A stretch of 63,986 bases of DNA from Priapulus caudatus. Lineage: Eukaryota > Priapulida > Priapulimorpha > Priapulimorphida > Priapulidae. The DNA lies in contig NW_014578377.1 of assembly GCF_000485595.1 (NCBI RefSeq), positions 1-63,986 on the forward strand. Direction: 5' to 3'. Within the stretch, counting starts at the first letter, position 1. Each line of letters begins with the position of its first letter. The position numbers and the translations under genes are program-made. Below are positions 1 to 11,450 of this stretch, piece by piece. The notes beneath the pieces were generated by a model that did no database searches, had not been told where the DNA came from, and was given only the letters and a program-made list of their open reading frames with translations.

Positions 1-388
1 GCTACGATGCCGGAGTGGAGATCAACAACTTTACAACTCTACGATTCTACGATGCCGGAGCGGAGAAAACAACAACATTTCCCAGTACAATACATTCAGG
101 GTGTTGTTTTTCACACAGGCAGATTGTGTTTCTAACCTCGAGACACCATCACCACGTCGATGATGTCTCGGTGCCATCAATGGCGGAAAAACACCACCCG
201 GCAGGAAAGAGGGGTGGCCCGCCCGCTCTTTTTTAATGGTCTTGGGACTGGAGATTTATAAATAATTAGTATAGTACATGTATTGTAGGCCCATGTATTA
301 TTTCTATATTTTAATAAGCATATATTTTTATAAGCATGTATTTGTATACTTTTGAATATTGTGACGTAAAGTGTTGTTATTTTCTTAG
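1..388. other. Gene-free stretch; intron or intergenic
   Basis: I see no convincing gene here. The only open frame (15-236) is low in information and resembles no family I know. The stretch is AT-rich toward its right end and finishes in a pyrimidine tract and AG (381-388), which forms the splice acceptor of the next exon. Confidence 0.5.
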
Positions 389-700
389 GGCACAGGACCA
401 GTGCTCAGGACCAGGGCTCACCCGGCTCCAGCTCTTCTGCATTATGAGCATGAGCAGGGCAGGAAGCTCTTCGTGGGTGGATTAAACCCAAAAACCACCG
501 AGGCAGGCCTGGCGGCCCATTTCTCGCAATGGGGGAAAATAATAAGATCGGAGGTCATTCACGACGCGGCGACGAAGCGGTCGCGCGGCTTTGGCTTCGT
601 GACGTACGAGAAGGCGTCCCAGCTGGAGGAGGCCCAGCAGAGCCGGCCGCACTTCTTCGATAGAATGAAAGTTACAACGAAGCGCGCCGTGCCGCGCGAG
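389..700 (+). CDS. hnRNP A/B-like RNA-binding protein, single RRM exon
   Basis: This internal exon encodes a nearly complete RNA recognition motif. The RNP2 motif is KLFVGGL, the RNP1 motif is RGFGFVTY, and the block ends in KRAVPRE, the typical end of RRM1 in hnRNP A/B and related nuclear proteins that bind pre-mRNA and mRNA. The exon is bounded by a pyrimidine-tract acceptor (AG at 387-388) and a consensus donor GTACGT at 701, starting in phase 0 and remaining open throughout. The aromatic and basic residues expected on the RNA-binding sheet are present. I did not find the preceding or following exons (a second RRM or a Gly-rich tail), so this is a partial gene or an isolated exon; downstream lies a decayed transposon. 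The hnRNP A/B group is a family-level call; a Musashi or DAZAP-type paralogue is not excluded. Confidence 0.72.
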
Positions 701-769
701 GTACGTGAAATTCACGACGATTCGTGCGCGTGAGAGACTGCAAGCCTCGGTCTAGCATTGCTCCACTCG

Positions 770-954
770 CGAACCGGGACCTGTCACTCGATGAAATGAC
801 TATAGCTTTCAAGGGACGAAGCTCCATCAAGCAATATAATGCTAAGAAACCTGATAAATCTGCATCAAATAAATTGTGCAATGGAAGAGCTGCCAAAACT
901 GGACCGAGCCAGATTCCTGGAGTGGGTTCTACTGATGTGGATTTAAACCCTTGA
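770..954 (+). pseudogene. piggyBac transposase remnant
   Basis: The translation contains LSLDEMTIAFKGRSSIKQY followed by a KKP motif. This is the characteristic block around the first catalytic aspartate of piggyBac-type (PGBD) transposases. After KKPDK the similarity stops and the frame runs into unrelated sequence, with no second or third catalytic aspartate block nearby. It is therefore a short decayed fragment of a DNA transposon, lying just after the RRM exon and on the same strand. Confidence 0.72.
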
Positions 955-1719
955 GTCCAGTACAAAATAAAGAGATCGAGATGATAAACACCGGAAACAA
1001 GAGTGCAGCCATTAGCCGAACAATAACAAAACACCGCCTGAATTTAGTAACTAGTTATACTAGAATATCCAGTATTTTTAAGGTAACATTACTCTAACAT
1101 TAATAGTTAGCATAACTATAAGCACTGTGTCTACTCTATTTCTAACACAGGCCAACTACGTCTTGTTTGCTGTGTTACCCGGCGCTTTTCGCCTCAAATG
1201 CTAGGAAGCATACAACCAAAATAAAAGTCATGTTCTTCCCTGCTGTAACATATGTTTTACAAATGTTTACATGAAGTAGTTCGTCTAGGGGTTGTTTTAG
1301 TAATAGTCTATCTAGACGCAGCGTCGCGCATTTTGTGTGGCCGCATTGATGTTACAGGGAATTGGATAAGCGTACGTGTTTTAGGTTAAAAGCAGATTCT
1401 CGAGTCATTGTGAAATAGGGTTGCAGATCGAGTGTAGACATGGCGGGGGTTTTGGGGGAGACAGAGATGTAGGAGGGAGGAGTCTGGTGGTGGTCGCGAG
1501 AGTAAGCATGCACACGCGCTTACATGCGCGTTTCTTTGTCTCTCTGTGCAAGATGTGACTATATACACTGTGTGACAGATAATAAAGTTTATTCCGGTTA
1601 CTACACAAGTTTGGATTTCAGACTTCCGGTTATGGCGGCAGAGTAACAAGACGTGTGGTCAGGTGGCTCCCGCTTATATTCTATATTATAACTGAAAAAG
1701 CTAAAAGTGCGAGCATACT
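955..1719. other. Gene-free stretch, possibly LINE 5' leader
   Basis: No protein family is recognisable on either strand. The right half (about 1640-1719) leads directly into the LINE ORF1 start and could be its 5' untranslated region, but no element boundary is visible. Confidence 0.35.
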
Positions 1720-2084
1720 ATGAGTAAAAAAGGCGGCGGAAAGGCAAAGGATACAATAACTAAATTTCTAACACCGAGGTATACCCGTTCGACGGCCAAA
1801 AACGTGACGGGAGAAATTGAGACCGCGCCGTCCCATGAGCAGGAAAGCATGGCCGACAAAGCTAGCGAGATCACCAATGGAGACCTACATAAGCTACTGA
1901 CGGACATATGAGGGCAGAGATGAATTCTCGAATGGAGTCTGGCTTTACTGATCTGAAATTTAAAGTAGACAGTCTCACTACCAAGTTGGAAGGGTTGGAG
2001 ATGGACACTGCGGAAGTCAAAGCTGACCAACAAAAGGACCGCGAAGAAATCGGCATTCTGAAAAAAAACATGGCCGAACTCCAG
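1720..2084 (+). mobile_element. L1/Tx1-type LINE ORF1, 5' part, frameshifted
   Basis: Two overlapping frames (1720-1911 and 1908-2090) together resemble the N-terminal part of LINE ORF1 proteins: a basic Lys/Gly-rich start followed by a heptad-like coiled coil (around MRAEMNSRMESGFTDLKF and onward). ORF1 proteins form coiled-coil trimers that bind element RNA. The frame changes by one step near 1908, so the copy is defective. Similarity stops at 2084, exactly where a sequence looking like a BEL-type LTR begins. The 3' end of a LINE on the same strand reappears at about 6360, so the two may be parts of one interrupted element. Confidence 0.5.
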
Positions 2085-2636
2085 TGTTGATGCCTGAGAG
2101 CATCTTGTTTGTTTAGTTCCCCTGCCTTCCGTCAGGTGACAGCACGTATTTGATTAGTTAAGGTAATGCGAAATGGAGGATAGGACAAGGAGAAATGTTT
2201 TTCTTTGTCCTTATCCAAATGTAATTTTCCCGCAATATAACAGACCACAAAAAGTCCTGCAAGTATTCTAGAGTATAAGCGTTATGGTTAATCCTTTAGG
2301 CAAATTTGGTTGTAAGATACCCTGCACTGTTAGTAAGCAACTTTTTATCGAGTTAACGTGCAAATTCTCGAGATCAAGAATTCCTTTGTTGTATGAAGCA
2401 TGTAACTATGTAGCCCTGGGGGCCATTATCCTTTCGGTTTAGAAGTGAATGTTATGTTATACCCACGCCCTTATAATCCGGCGCCTCGTTCTTCTAGCCA
2501 TCTTGTTCTGAATGATGTCTATAGTTTACAATTGTCTTATGATTCTTGTATTTTGTATCATTTTCAGTTAATCGCACACACACGCTCATGAGCACGCGTT
2601 TATAATAAATAAAGAAGGCGCATCTTCGGACATACA
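2085..2636 (+). repeat. Probable 5' LTR of the BEL/Pao element
   Basis: The segment begins TGTTGATGCC and ends near CATACA, with an AATAAA-type signal at about 2606-2612. A possible primer-binding site beginning TGG follows at 2639, and the gag frame begins at 2728. These are the expected positions for a 5' LTR. I found no matching 3' LTR in the window, so the boundaries rest on the TG...CA ends and context alone. Confidence 0.42.
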
Positions 2637-2727
2637 TGTGGAATTTCGAACTTTGTAGTTAAAAGCCAGGACGGGAGATTATATTAAATTAAAGGACTTT
2701 GTTTTCCTTCTACGATACTAAGGCAAC

Positions 2728-5700
2728 ATGAACAACGGGGAAGAACAGGAACAGGACAACCAACCCCAAGGGGGTAGTTCACAGGAGGATGGAGCTACTA
2801 ACCAAGGGGGAGGAGACACCCGTGATAGGAAAATGACTGCCAAAGGATCGGAGTTCATAAAGGAGACAAGGTTAAAAAATTGCACAGGTCAAATTAAACG
2901 AATGAATAAGCTGCAGGATTCAATCGACGCACTGATACGAGAGGGGGAGGAGATTGGGCTCGTCAGAGAGCAATACTCGCAATGGCTCCAACTCTATGAG
3001 GTCTTCTGTGACGACCACATAACCTACTCAGACGTGTTATCGGAGGAAGGAAAGGAGACGGATTACTGGTCGATGTACAGGGAACAGGACGACAGGTGTC
3101 ATGGATTCAAAAAGAGGACTCAAGACTGGCTCATGGCGGAGGAATCGAGGAACACCCGAGGAAAGGGTAGCGTCTCGTCTATATCGTCTATGTCGCCCAT
3201 GGCTGCAAAGCAGGCTAAGGAAGCTCTAAGAATCGCTGAGTTGTCCGTCCGTAAGGCCGCTCTCACAAAAAGGCAAGCGCTGGCCCAAGAAAAGCTCCAA
3301 CTTCAACTTCAGGAGGAAGAACTCGAGTTCGAAATGGAGATGGCCGCAGCTAGTGCGAAAGTTAAGGCTTTAGACATGGCGATGCTGGAGGATCAAAGGC
3401 AAGAAGAAGATCAGAGTCAGGCAAGTTATACACCACGTATGGCGATGGTGGAGGATCAAAGTCAATGCAATGTGAAGCCACCAGATCGATCAGATTTAGT
3501 CGTAACAAGTGTTCGAAGACAGGATCGACGCAACGAGCTGAAGGATATCAGAGGGGATCTATGACTCGACGCCACAGCCCAAGCGTTTCAGCCAACGCAT
3601 GCTACGTACGATCGAGACATTGCATATCAGCCACACCTAAAGTCCTCACCACCCGAAGAAGCAATGATAGCCATGGTTCGGGAAATCGAAAACTGCAGTC
3701 TGATATCAAGAAATTTGCAGGCGATCCACTCGAATACAGAAGGTTTATCAGACAATTCGACGTCGGACGATCAAAGGATGAACTTTCTCGAACAGTTTAC
3801 CGTGGGTGAAGCGCATGGTAGAATTAGAGGAGAGATATGGCCAGTCAGATAGAACTGCCAATGCCTACATAAAGAGGGCGCTGAGCTGGCCCAACATTAG
3901 AGTCGATAGCCCAAAGGACCTCGATGACTTCGGAATCTTCCTTGCCGAATGCGGCAATGCAGTGGATAGCATGGACGCTCTGAAGATCTTAGAGTATCCC
4001 GACAACCTCATGAAATTGGTGGGAAAGCTACCGTTCTACCTTCACGACCGGTGGAGGAACATCGTCTACAGCAATAGGGAAAAGGGGATGACTGTAGGGT
4101 TCAACGAACTATGCAAGTTCGTTAAGAAGGAGGCCGCCAAGAGCAATGATCCAATCTATGGGCGCGATGCCATGGTCAAAAGAGATAGCGGCAGTAGCAT
4201 TCAGAGCCAACAGAAGACGAGGGAAAGGCACGCCCGAGGAAAGGGTACCTTCGCCACTGTCGGCAGCCATTCCGACGCGGCAAGACTAAGTTCTAGTCCC
4301 GGCCAGGGCAAACGAGAATTCAGCTGCATCAACTGTGGAAATCCCAAGCATGGAGTCGATACCTGCGAAAGTTTCAAGGCTCTCTCAGTAGAAGACAGGT
4401 TCGAAATCGTCAAGACCAAGGGGGTTTGTTTCGGATGCCTCAAGTCTGGTCATAGGAGTCGAGACTGCCACCATAGAGCCACGTGCAAGACGTGCGAGCA
4501 GCGCCATCCTACACTCTTACATTGAGAGACGCATGACTGCAAAGGAGGAGCCCGGAGCTACGTCAGCCACGTTGGCCAGCTGCTCGTCAGATCTATCTTG
4601 TCGCACAGGGGCCGGCGAAAGCTTATGCACCATGGCAATCGTTCCGGTAGTCGTAAGATCGAAGAAGACTGGGAGGGCGATCGAAACGTACGCCTTCCTT
4701 GACCCAGGGAGCAGCATATCATTTTGCACCGACAATCTAAGACAGCAACTGGGCATCGGAGGCCGCAAGGCAAAGATTACACTGAACACAATGGGAGCCC
4801 AGCATACCATAGCAACATATGTCCTGACAGGCTTGGAAGTAGGATCCCTTGACGGACAGCACTCGGTGGATCTACCCTGAGTCTACACCAAGGAGATTAT
4901 GCCGGTGAGGAGAAAACACATACCAACGAAGGAAGACTTCCAAAAGTGGGAACACCTACAAGACTTGCCGTTACCTCAAGTTGAAGGAGAAATCGGCTTG
5001 CTTATCGGAAACGCGGTAGCGGACGCCTTCACGCCGTACGAGACCATTACCGGTCCACGGGGTAGCCCCCATGCCGTGAGAACCGCCATAGGCTGGATCG
5101 TCTGGAATGTCGTCCGTCACAATGGAAGCGAAATCAGTAGCAGAAGACCAGTCAATAGAGCAGAGCTTGCAGCAATACAAGACATGGAACAGGTCGGAAG
5201 AATGATGGCGAGGACGCTCGTGTACGACTTCCCGGAGCAGTTTGACGAGGACCGGCTTGAACCAAGCCAAGAAGACAAGCTGTTCATTAAGTTGACTTCC
5301 GAGACAACACGTTTTCACGAGGGTCACTACGAGGTTGGACTTCCGATAAGGGATGATGGAAGGAAGCTCCCCGACAACAGGAACCCAACCATGAACCGAT
5401 TACAAGGGCTGCGGAAAAAGCTGAAGGGAAACCCAAAGTTCTACAAGGACTACAAGAACTTCATGACGGATATGATGGAAAAAGGCTACGCGGAAACCCC
5501 GGATGAAGTTATGAGTCGAAAGGATGGACGGGTGTGGTACATCCCACATCACGGCGTGTACCACCCCAAGAAGCCTGACAAGATCCGCGTAGTCTTCGAC
5601 TGCTCATCAAAATTCTTTGGCGTCTGTTTAAACGACATACTACTGCAAGGACCTGATCTAGCGAACAGCCTCGTCGGCGTACTTCTGAGATTCCATCAAG

Positions 5701-6240
5701 ACCCAGTAGCCTTCATGGCGGACATAAAAGCCATTTCCACCAGGTCAGAGTTTCCACCAGCGACAGGGACTACCTCCGATTTTACTGGTGGCCTAACGGA
5801 GATGTGGAGAAAGAACCTGCGGAGTACAGAATGACTGTACATCTGTTTGGAGCAGCGTCGTCGCCCAGCTGCGCAAACCTAGCGCTTAAGAAAACTGCAA
5901 CGGATAGTCGTGATGAGTACAATTCAACCGTCACGAATACAGTCGTTAGGAACTTCTACGTCGACGACTGTCTCAAGTTTGTCTCCGAGGAGGACGAAGC
6001 TATGATCCTTGCACACAGTCTGAGGAAACTGCTGAAAGATAGAGGATGGAAACTGACGAAGTTCGTGAACACTAGCCAGAAGCTCTTGGAGTCGATATCT
6101 CCCGAGGAAAGAGCAAAGGAAATAAGGGAATTGGATTTCGATAGAGAAACCCTACCAGCCGAGAGGGCTCTCGGAGTGTATTGGACAGTAGAAGAAGACA
6201 CTCTGGGGTTCAGGACAGATGTCACAAAAATATTACTCAA
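2728..6240 (+). mobile_element. BEL/Pao LTR retrotransposon, broken gag-pol
   Basis: In order: a charged gag region (2728-3800); a capsid-like region with a zinc knuckle (CFGCLKSGHRSRDC) followed by a Cys/His-rich tail (3806-4525), typical of BEL/Pao; an aspartic protease with DPGSS (near 4700); the LLIGN and GPRGSPHAVRTAIGW block (about 4990-5110) that precedes Pao-type reverse transcriptase; and the RT with the catalytic YVDD box (about 5958-5970). A partial region toward RNase H follows, and the element then stops without integrase. The copy is dead: gag frames shift between 3564 and 3806, and there is a stop at 4523-4525. A nonsense codon lies at 4878-4880 between protease and RT, and there is a one-base frameshift near 5733 before the catalytic box. 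Confidence 0.9.
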
Positions 6241-6359
6241 TAGCTCAGAAGCTCAGCTGCAGGTCCATCAATAACCCCGACAATCTACTCCTTATACAAG
6301 GCGCCTAAAGGCTGTACAGTTCTATAAGATATTCAATAATAATTCAAATAATATTACAC

Positions 6360-7092
6360 ATTATTAGCTGAGATAAATGGTGCAGAGATTTAAATATTGC
6401 CTTGAATACTGAAGAATGGAAACATTTCTATCTATTGCCATTCCAAACCTCAATCGATACCAACCTGAGATACTTCCAATACAGAATCCTTCATAGAATC
6501 CTTACTACAAATCACTTCTTATTTATCATAAAGATCGTAGATGATGATCTATGTTCCTTTTGTAAAAGTGCAAGTGAATCACTTGTCCATTTATTTACAG
6601 AATGTTCTTGTGTAACTGATGTTTGGATAGAACTGCATGCTTGGTTGGTTAGAAATGGTTTTACACAATTACATAGGTTTACAAACACCGACATTATCCT
6701 TGGTGTTTTGAATACTGACATCATACTCAATTTGAGTATACAAATAGCAAAGTTATCTATTTACAAAAGCAAGTTGAACAATTCGAGACCAACCTTTGCT
6801 GCAGTTAAGGCCAACATCAAACACATTATGATCAACGAAAAATATATTTCACAAACAAACAACAACATGGACAAATTTTACGGCAAGTGGGCCTCTTTAT
6901 TCCACAGCCTTGGACAATAACCACAAAATATGTGTGAATACAGAAATTTCAATATATATGTATGTTTATATACATGTAATATGATCCCTATTGTTCGAGA
7001 TTGTGATATATGTATATGTGATGTGTTACAGTGTACACATGTTACCTGTTTATTCTGTAAAAGCCGGAAATAAAGAAACTATAAAAAAAAGG
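6360..7092 (+). mobile_element. LINE ORF2 C-terminal end and 3' tail
   Basis: Frame 6402-6920 matches the C-terminal zinc-finger-like region of L1/Tx1-type LINE ORF2 proteins: LRYFQYRILHRILTTN, then a CSFCKSASESLVHLF block with Cys/His spacing and a trailing Trp. The frame ends at 6920. A short 3' untranslated region ends in AATAAA and a run of A (about 7068-7090), as expected for a LINE tail. The reverse transcriptase and endonuclease are missing; upstream is the truncated BEL/Pao element. Confidence 0.78.
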
Positions 7093-7300
7093 TTTGGATT
7101 TCTTCTATATCATTTATTCATACACAACAAACATACTTCAACGTTACACTGCCACAGAGGTAGAAGCAAGGAAGGAGAGTCTAGCATGGCTCACTCTGGC
7201 GTGAGTGCTTGGAGTGTTTGAAGCGACCACGTAAAGACTCTCTTTATACAACACTGTTCCTTTGTGTTGTAATCACTGACAACACTAGCTAGTACATGTA

Positions 7301-7990
7301 CTACGACTTCAGTACGAAATCGTTTGACACTACATTCACATGGTCAGAGGTGTACGACGATATAACGAGAGGCGATGACAAACTGTTATTGAGAAAGAAT
7401 GATGTATTGTCCGTCGAAGTGACGAACAAACTCACAGACAGGCGCATGCAGTAATACATATCATCCTGATATTGTTTTTGTACAGATGGGACTTGGGGCT
7501 TTGTAATGTAAAATATTGTGACTTTGTCCGCTGGACAACCGTTTAACAAAACAACATCGAAAAAAATCAAAAAACCAACAAAGCGCAACAAATAATATTT
7601 ATTATACACTATATGCGTGTGTGCATGTCTGTGAGAGAGAGATATAGATGCTACCAGACCTAGTGCAGCCTTTGCAATAGTAGCATGCGTAAATATTTGT
7701 TTCAGACTTATTCCGCAAATATAAGTAGCAAGGTAACTTATGCTTTTAACCTTATATAGTATGTAAATAGGCCTACCTTTGATGAAATGCTGACTACAAA
7801 GTCGACTGTGTTCTTTTGGATTCCACAATTTATCGCTTCTCGCGCTGTCATTCTCTACATGTCGAATAGCCCAAATCTGCTTCTCTCGGCGTTCTCTGTC
7901 CGCAGACGGTATCCTGTAAAATTTAACATTGGACCCGCTCACTAATCTGTTTGTACACCCTGGGGACACCCTGGGGGCACAACAAGAAGA
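7301..7990 (-). CDS. THAP zinc-finger domain protein, partial
   Basis: On the minus strand, exon 7777-7990 (approximate start) encodes a THAP-type C2CH DNA-binding domain: a Cys-rich start, VKFYRIPS, a Trp in KLWNPKEHSRLCSQHF with the C-x2-H pair, and the basic RERREKQ segment. A donor GTAGGC follows at 7776. A second exon from about 7530 continues in the matching phase (acceptor TCCAG) with PQVPSV, reminiscent of the segment that follows THAP domains, and stops at 7301. THAP proteins are sequence-specific DNA binders; many derive from P-element-like transposases. The first Cys pair looks disturbed by a short duplication (see findings), and no initiating Met is convincing, so this may be a partial gene or a pseudogene. 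Confidence 0.62.
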   Translation of the reverse strand, partial: SSCCAPRVSPGCTNRLVSGSNVKFYRIPSADRERREKQIWAIRHVENDSARSDKLWNPKEHSRLCSQHFIKGRPIYILYKVKSISYLATYICGISLKQIFTHATIAKAALGLVASISLSHRHAHTHIVYNKYYLLRFVGFLIFFDVVLLNGCPADKVTIFYITKPQVPSVQKQYQDDMYYCMRLSVSLFVTSTDNTSFFLNNSLSSPLVISSYTSDHVNVVSNDFVLKS

Positions 7991-8160
7991 TGGTATTATT
8001 ATAATCTATTTGAGTGGACTGAAGCGTATTGTAAAATCTATTGTTAACGTGTAGGGCACACGGCAGAAATGATATTTTGGCCTACGCTTTACAGAGCTTA
8101 CGCACACCGATGGATTCTGGGATAGTCCAAACCTGGCAACCCACCGCGTTTTAAACAGCA

Positions 8161-8343
8161 GGGGCCGGTTTCACGAAGCGTACTTAACTTAAGTATGATT
8201 AAATCACTAATCATACTTAACTTCCCATAATTATGATTAGTTAATCATACTTAAAAATCTGTTTCACGAAGTACGAGAAGTTAATCATGATTAGTGATTT
8301 AATCACGATTCAATACTTAAGTAGGCTTCGTGAAACCGGCCCC
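8161..8343. mobile_element. Palindromic MITE
   Basis: The ends are perfect inverted repeats (GGGGCCGGTTTCACGAAG and its complement). The inner sequence is built of further inverted motifs around TTAATCAT and TACTTAAG, so the whole 183-bp unit can fold on itself. No coding capacity. A target-site duplication is not clear. Confidence 0.82.
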
Positions 8344-9289
8344 AGGTCGATAGCCCTTCGCTCCGCCACAGGCCTGTGTCAGAGCAATGGCTATAGTTGC
8401 AGAGCTAGGTACACGATTGATTCAACGTGACGATACGGGTCGCGACTGATAACTCGACAGCCACGGAAATTAAAAAAATATATATTTCTCACCAGGTGCG
8501 CAACTTCTTTCTTTCATCTTAAATATAAGCATATTTAAAATATATTTAATTTAAAATGTATACTATCAAAGGCATACAGCGAATTTTTATTAGCTAAGTT
8601 ATTTTTAAGTTTAGGAATTCCCCTCATGGGACTCCCCTGGGATATCCCAAAATCCATAATGAGGCTCTTCACGACAATGTGCTCACCACATCTTCACGTT
8701 CGGTTCAGTTTGACGCCGAAAACTTTGTAGCTGAGTTAATACAATTTAATATACCTTTATCTCCTGCACTTAAGGTAGGTTTTCCGATATATCAATATGC
8801 CTGTTTCATGAATAACAATCATAGTTCGTAGGCCTACACAAACACAGTCACCATGTTTGCCCAGTCAATAAATGGCATTAATCCTGCCGATTGTCACCAA
8901 TTCCTGCATGAATTATGTATTGTTGGCAAAACATGTTAAACCCCCAGACAGCCCCACAGACAGTGATTATCAACTGCTGACCAGAAAGCTCCTGAAATTA
9001 TTAACTGCTGACCAAACAAACTGCTGATATTGGGGATTTCAATTCTAATATCAATTCTTACAAACTGCTGATATAATTATAATATAATTCGATATTAAGC
9101 ATAAAATAAAAAAATCGCTGTTTACGGTTCCAAATCAATTTTTTTAAAGGGTAGGTCGGTAGGTAAAAAAACATTTTTTTACCTAAAAATTTCTTTTAAA
9201 GTCAAAAACAACAAAACTATCATTCAATGTGTTCATTTTCTAGAACTTTAAACCCCGATACATATTTTGATGGAAAAATGATAGAAAAA
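8344..9289. other. Gene-free stretch
   Basis: AT-rich sequence without a recognisable gene. A short open stretch ending in a donor-like GTAGGT near 8773 has no family resemblance. The right part may belong to the decayed Helitron that follows. Confidence 0.35.
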
Positions 9290-9574
9290 TATTGTTTAGG
9301 AAGACTAATTTCTATTTCTCGACTTTATTTAGGATCTTGTTCTAAAATAAATCCATCTTCCATCTTCCATTTCAATTGCAGAGTCCCTATCCCCCTTTGC
9401 TATGCTATGACAATAAACAAAGCCCAAGGACAGAATTTCACTACCATAGGCTTGGACCTGACCACACCTGTCTTCTCACATGGCATGCTCTATGTTGCCC
9501 TCTCACGAGTAGGCAAACCCACGGCAATGTTCATTCACACACAAGGTGTGGTCAGGCCCAAGCTCATTGGTTAG
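9290..9574 (+). pseudogene. Helitron Pif1-like helicase, C-terminal remnant
   Basis: The translation includes PLCYAMTINKAQGQ followed about twenty residues later by FSHGMLYVALSRV. These correspond to the last conserved helicase motifs of Pif1-family SF1 helicases encoded by Helitrons. The upstream helicase motifs and the Rep nuclease domain are absent, so it is a fragment. A CTAG occurs at about 9612 but lacks a convincing preceding hairpin, so I do not call a Helitron end. Confidence 0.8.
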
Positions 9575-9612
9575 TGATGCTCACGGGGTGCGCGGCATAT
9601 GCTGTGAATTGC

Positions 9613-11390
9613 TAGAGCATGCATGGTTTAGCTGAGAAGAAGTACTTTGATGAAGTAAAATAGAATACCAAAAAGTTTATTTGTGAGATACTAGAGGTGA
9701 TGACACTTAAATTTAAATTACAGAACTTCATGGTATCAACGTGGTGCCTGATTAGTGTAGTAAAACAGAGTCTGATTTCCCTTGAGCTTGGTTGTGAGTA
9801 GTTTTCCAATTGAAGGCTTATCTCAGCCTAAAGATTTAGCACGTAAGAAGTTCAACGTAAGTTGCCAATGCGAGAGGACGGGTTTTGGGAGAAAATCCAG
9901 CTTCTTGAAAGTGTTGACCTTACGCTTTTTGATGGTCTTGAAATGTTTGACCTTACGCTTTATTGCATGGTTATGTAGTTAAGCACATGCGAATATGGAC
10001 ACTGGGCAGTTGAAGTGTAAATGATTGCTGCTTGACATGCGGATGGAGCCTATAATATTATCCTGGTATTAATGTTCTTTGTCCACTGGGAGCGGGAGCG
10101 GTGATATTTCTGCGCATGCAAGAGTACGTGTTTGTGAAGTATATGGATTTTGGGTCTAGTAACCAATTGGCGAGTCATTCTCGGAATATTTAGATTGTTT
10201 CAGTGAATAGTTTCTAATGAGTTGTTTTCAGGCATTTTGAATATGGTTTTCGATGGCGCGGAGATTTTAACGGCGAACGTCCTTATTTGTTTTCTTTTTC
10301 ATGTAATTGGCTCTGAGCTGTCTGGACATGAGTAACTTGAAACTGATCCTTCGGACGTGGGAATTCATGAATGATTGTATTAGTGGTTGTAGCACTCTCC
10401 TTAGGGATCAAGGGCCTTCTTTGCTAAACTATTTTTTAGGCTCATCTGACATAGTCAGATGCAGCTTGTAGAATCGCATGATCGTCAAGTGCGTAGCGTC
10501 CGTCCGAGGCGTCCGTCCTGTGCGTCCGTCAACAGTTGGGCAGAAAATCTTTAACCGCTCGACGGTACCGGTCACGATATTCGGGACGTGGGGGGGGGGT
10601 AATGCCGAACAACGAGTTGGATGTTGAAAGCTGGGTGGTCAAAGGTCAGAAGGTCAAGAGGTGTAAAGAAGGGGGAAACATTCACTCCTTAACATTAATG
10701 GTATAGGGAGAAATGCAGAATTGCGCGCCGGCACAATTCTAAACGGCTCGACCTAGGCTCATGATAGTCGGTGTATAGCATCATAGGTAGGAAAAGCATC
10801 CTGTGCGAAATTGAGAGGGTCCACAGCGTCAAAGCGTCAATGGCGGCAACAGGGACAGATTTTAAACATTTTCCTGAGGACATGGGTGTGATCGACGCGA
10901 TTGAAAAACTTTTTTGTTGCAGCGGGTGACTACCTTTATTATGGCTTTATTGAAAGGACGCATGAAAATGTGCTTTCAACTGGATGTGCGAAGAGTAAGT
11001 GTCTGATAAACCTTTTGACCGGGCTCAAGAGCGAGGTCGTTAAACATGGATTTGTTGACTGTTAACAAGGAGTGAACTGCTTTTGCTGATTTAGAGCTGC
11101 CTCCTCCCCCCACCTCACTCCCCCCTCCCACCCTCCCCTGCTCTGCCATTTTGCCCTTCCGCCGCACCCCCTCCCCCACCCTCCCCCTACGCTCCATCTG
11201 CGATAGTGGCGCTGTCTCCTAACAATGATGCTGTTACCGCAACTGCGTGTCCTGCATATTCATGCCGCCTAACAAAATCGTGGTAACTCACGGCAACGAT
11301 CTGACAATTTTTACGTTATAATCCGTAGCAACAGACCTCAGATGAGTAGCCCAGACGCTCTGCGGCCTCTATGTTGGGTCTTCCTGTCTN
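9613..11390. other. Gene-free stretch
   Basis: I see no gene. The stretch contains a short direct repeat of a TTGACCTTACGCTTT motif near 9917 and 9950, a palindromic CATCTGACATAGTCAGATG at about 10443, and a C-rich tract at 11100-11190. ARP2 exons following the first exon at 11952 would be expected to lie to the left, but none is recognisable. Confidence 0.45.
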
Positions 11391-11450
11391 TAACCCTAAC
11401 CCTAATCCTAACCCTAACCCTAATCCTAACCCTAACCATAACCCTAACCT
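11391..11450. repeat. Interstitial telomere-like repeat
   Basis: About nine units of CCCTAA with variants (CCCTAATC, CCATAA) directly follow an ambiguous base (N) at 11391. The hexamer is the common metazoan telomere repeat. Imperfect units and embedding between unrelated sequence suggest an interstitial array rather than a chromosome end. Confidence 0.85.

Noticed and set aside
7301-7969. Single uninterrupted 222-codon THAP frame
   Set aside because: The frame crosses a good donor (GTAGGC) and an acceptor in matching phase, and the middle segment is low in information, so an intron is more likely than continuous coding.
8590-8773. Open stretch ending at a donor-like GTAGGT
   Set aside because: No family resemblance, no clear acceptor, and no partner exon found.
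9600-9620. Candidate Helitron 3' end (CTAG)
   Set aside because: There is no GC-rich hairpin at the required distance, so the boundary is not supported.
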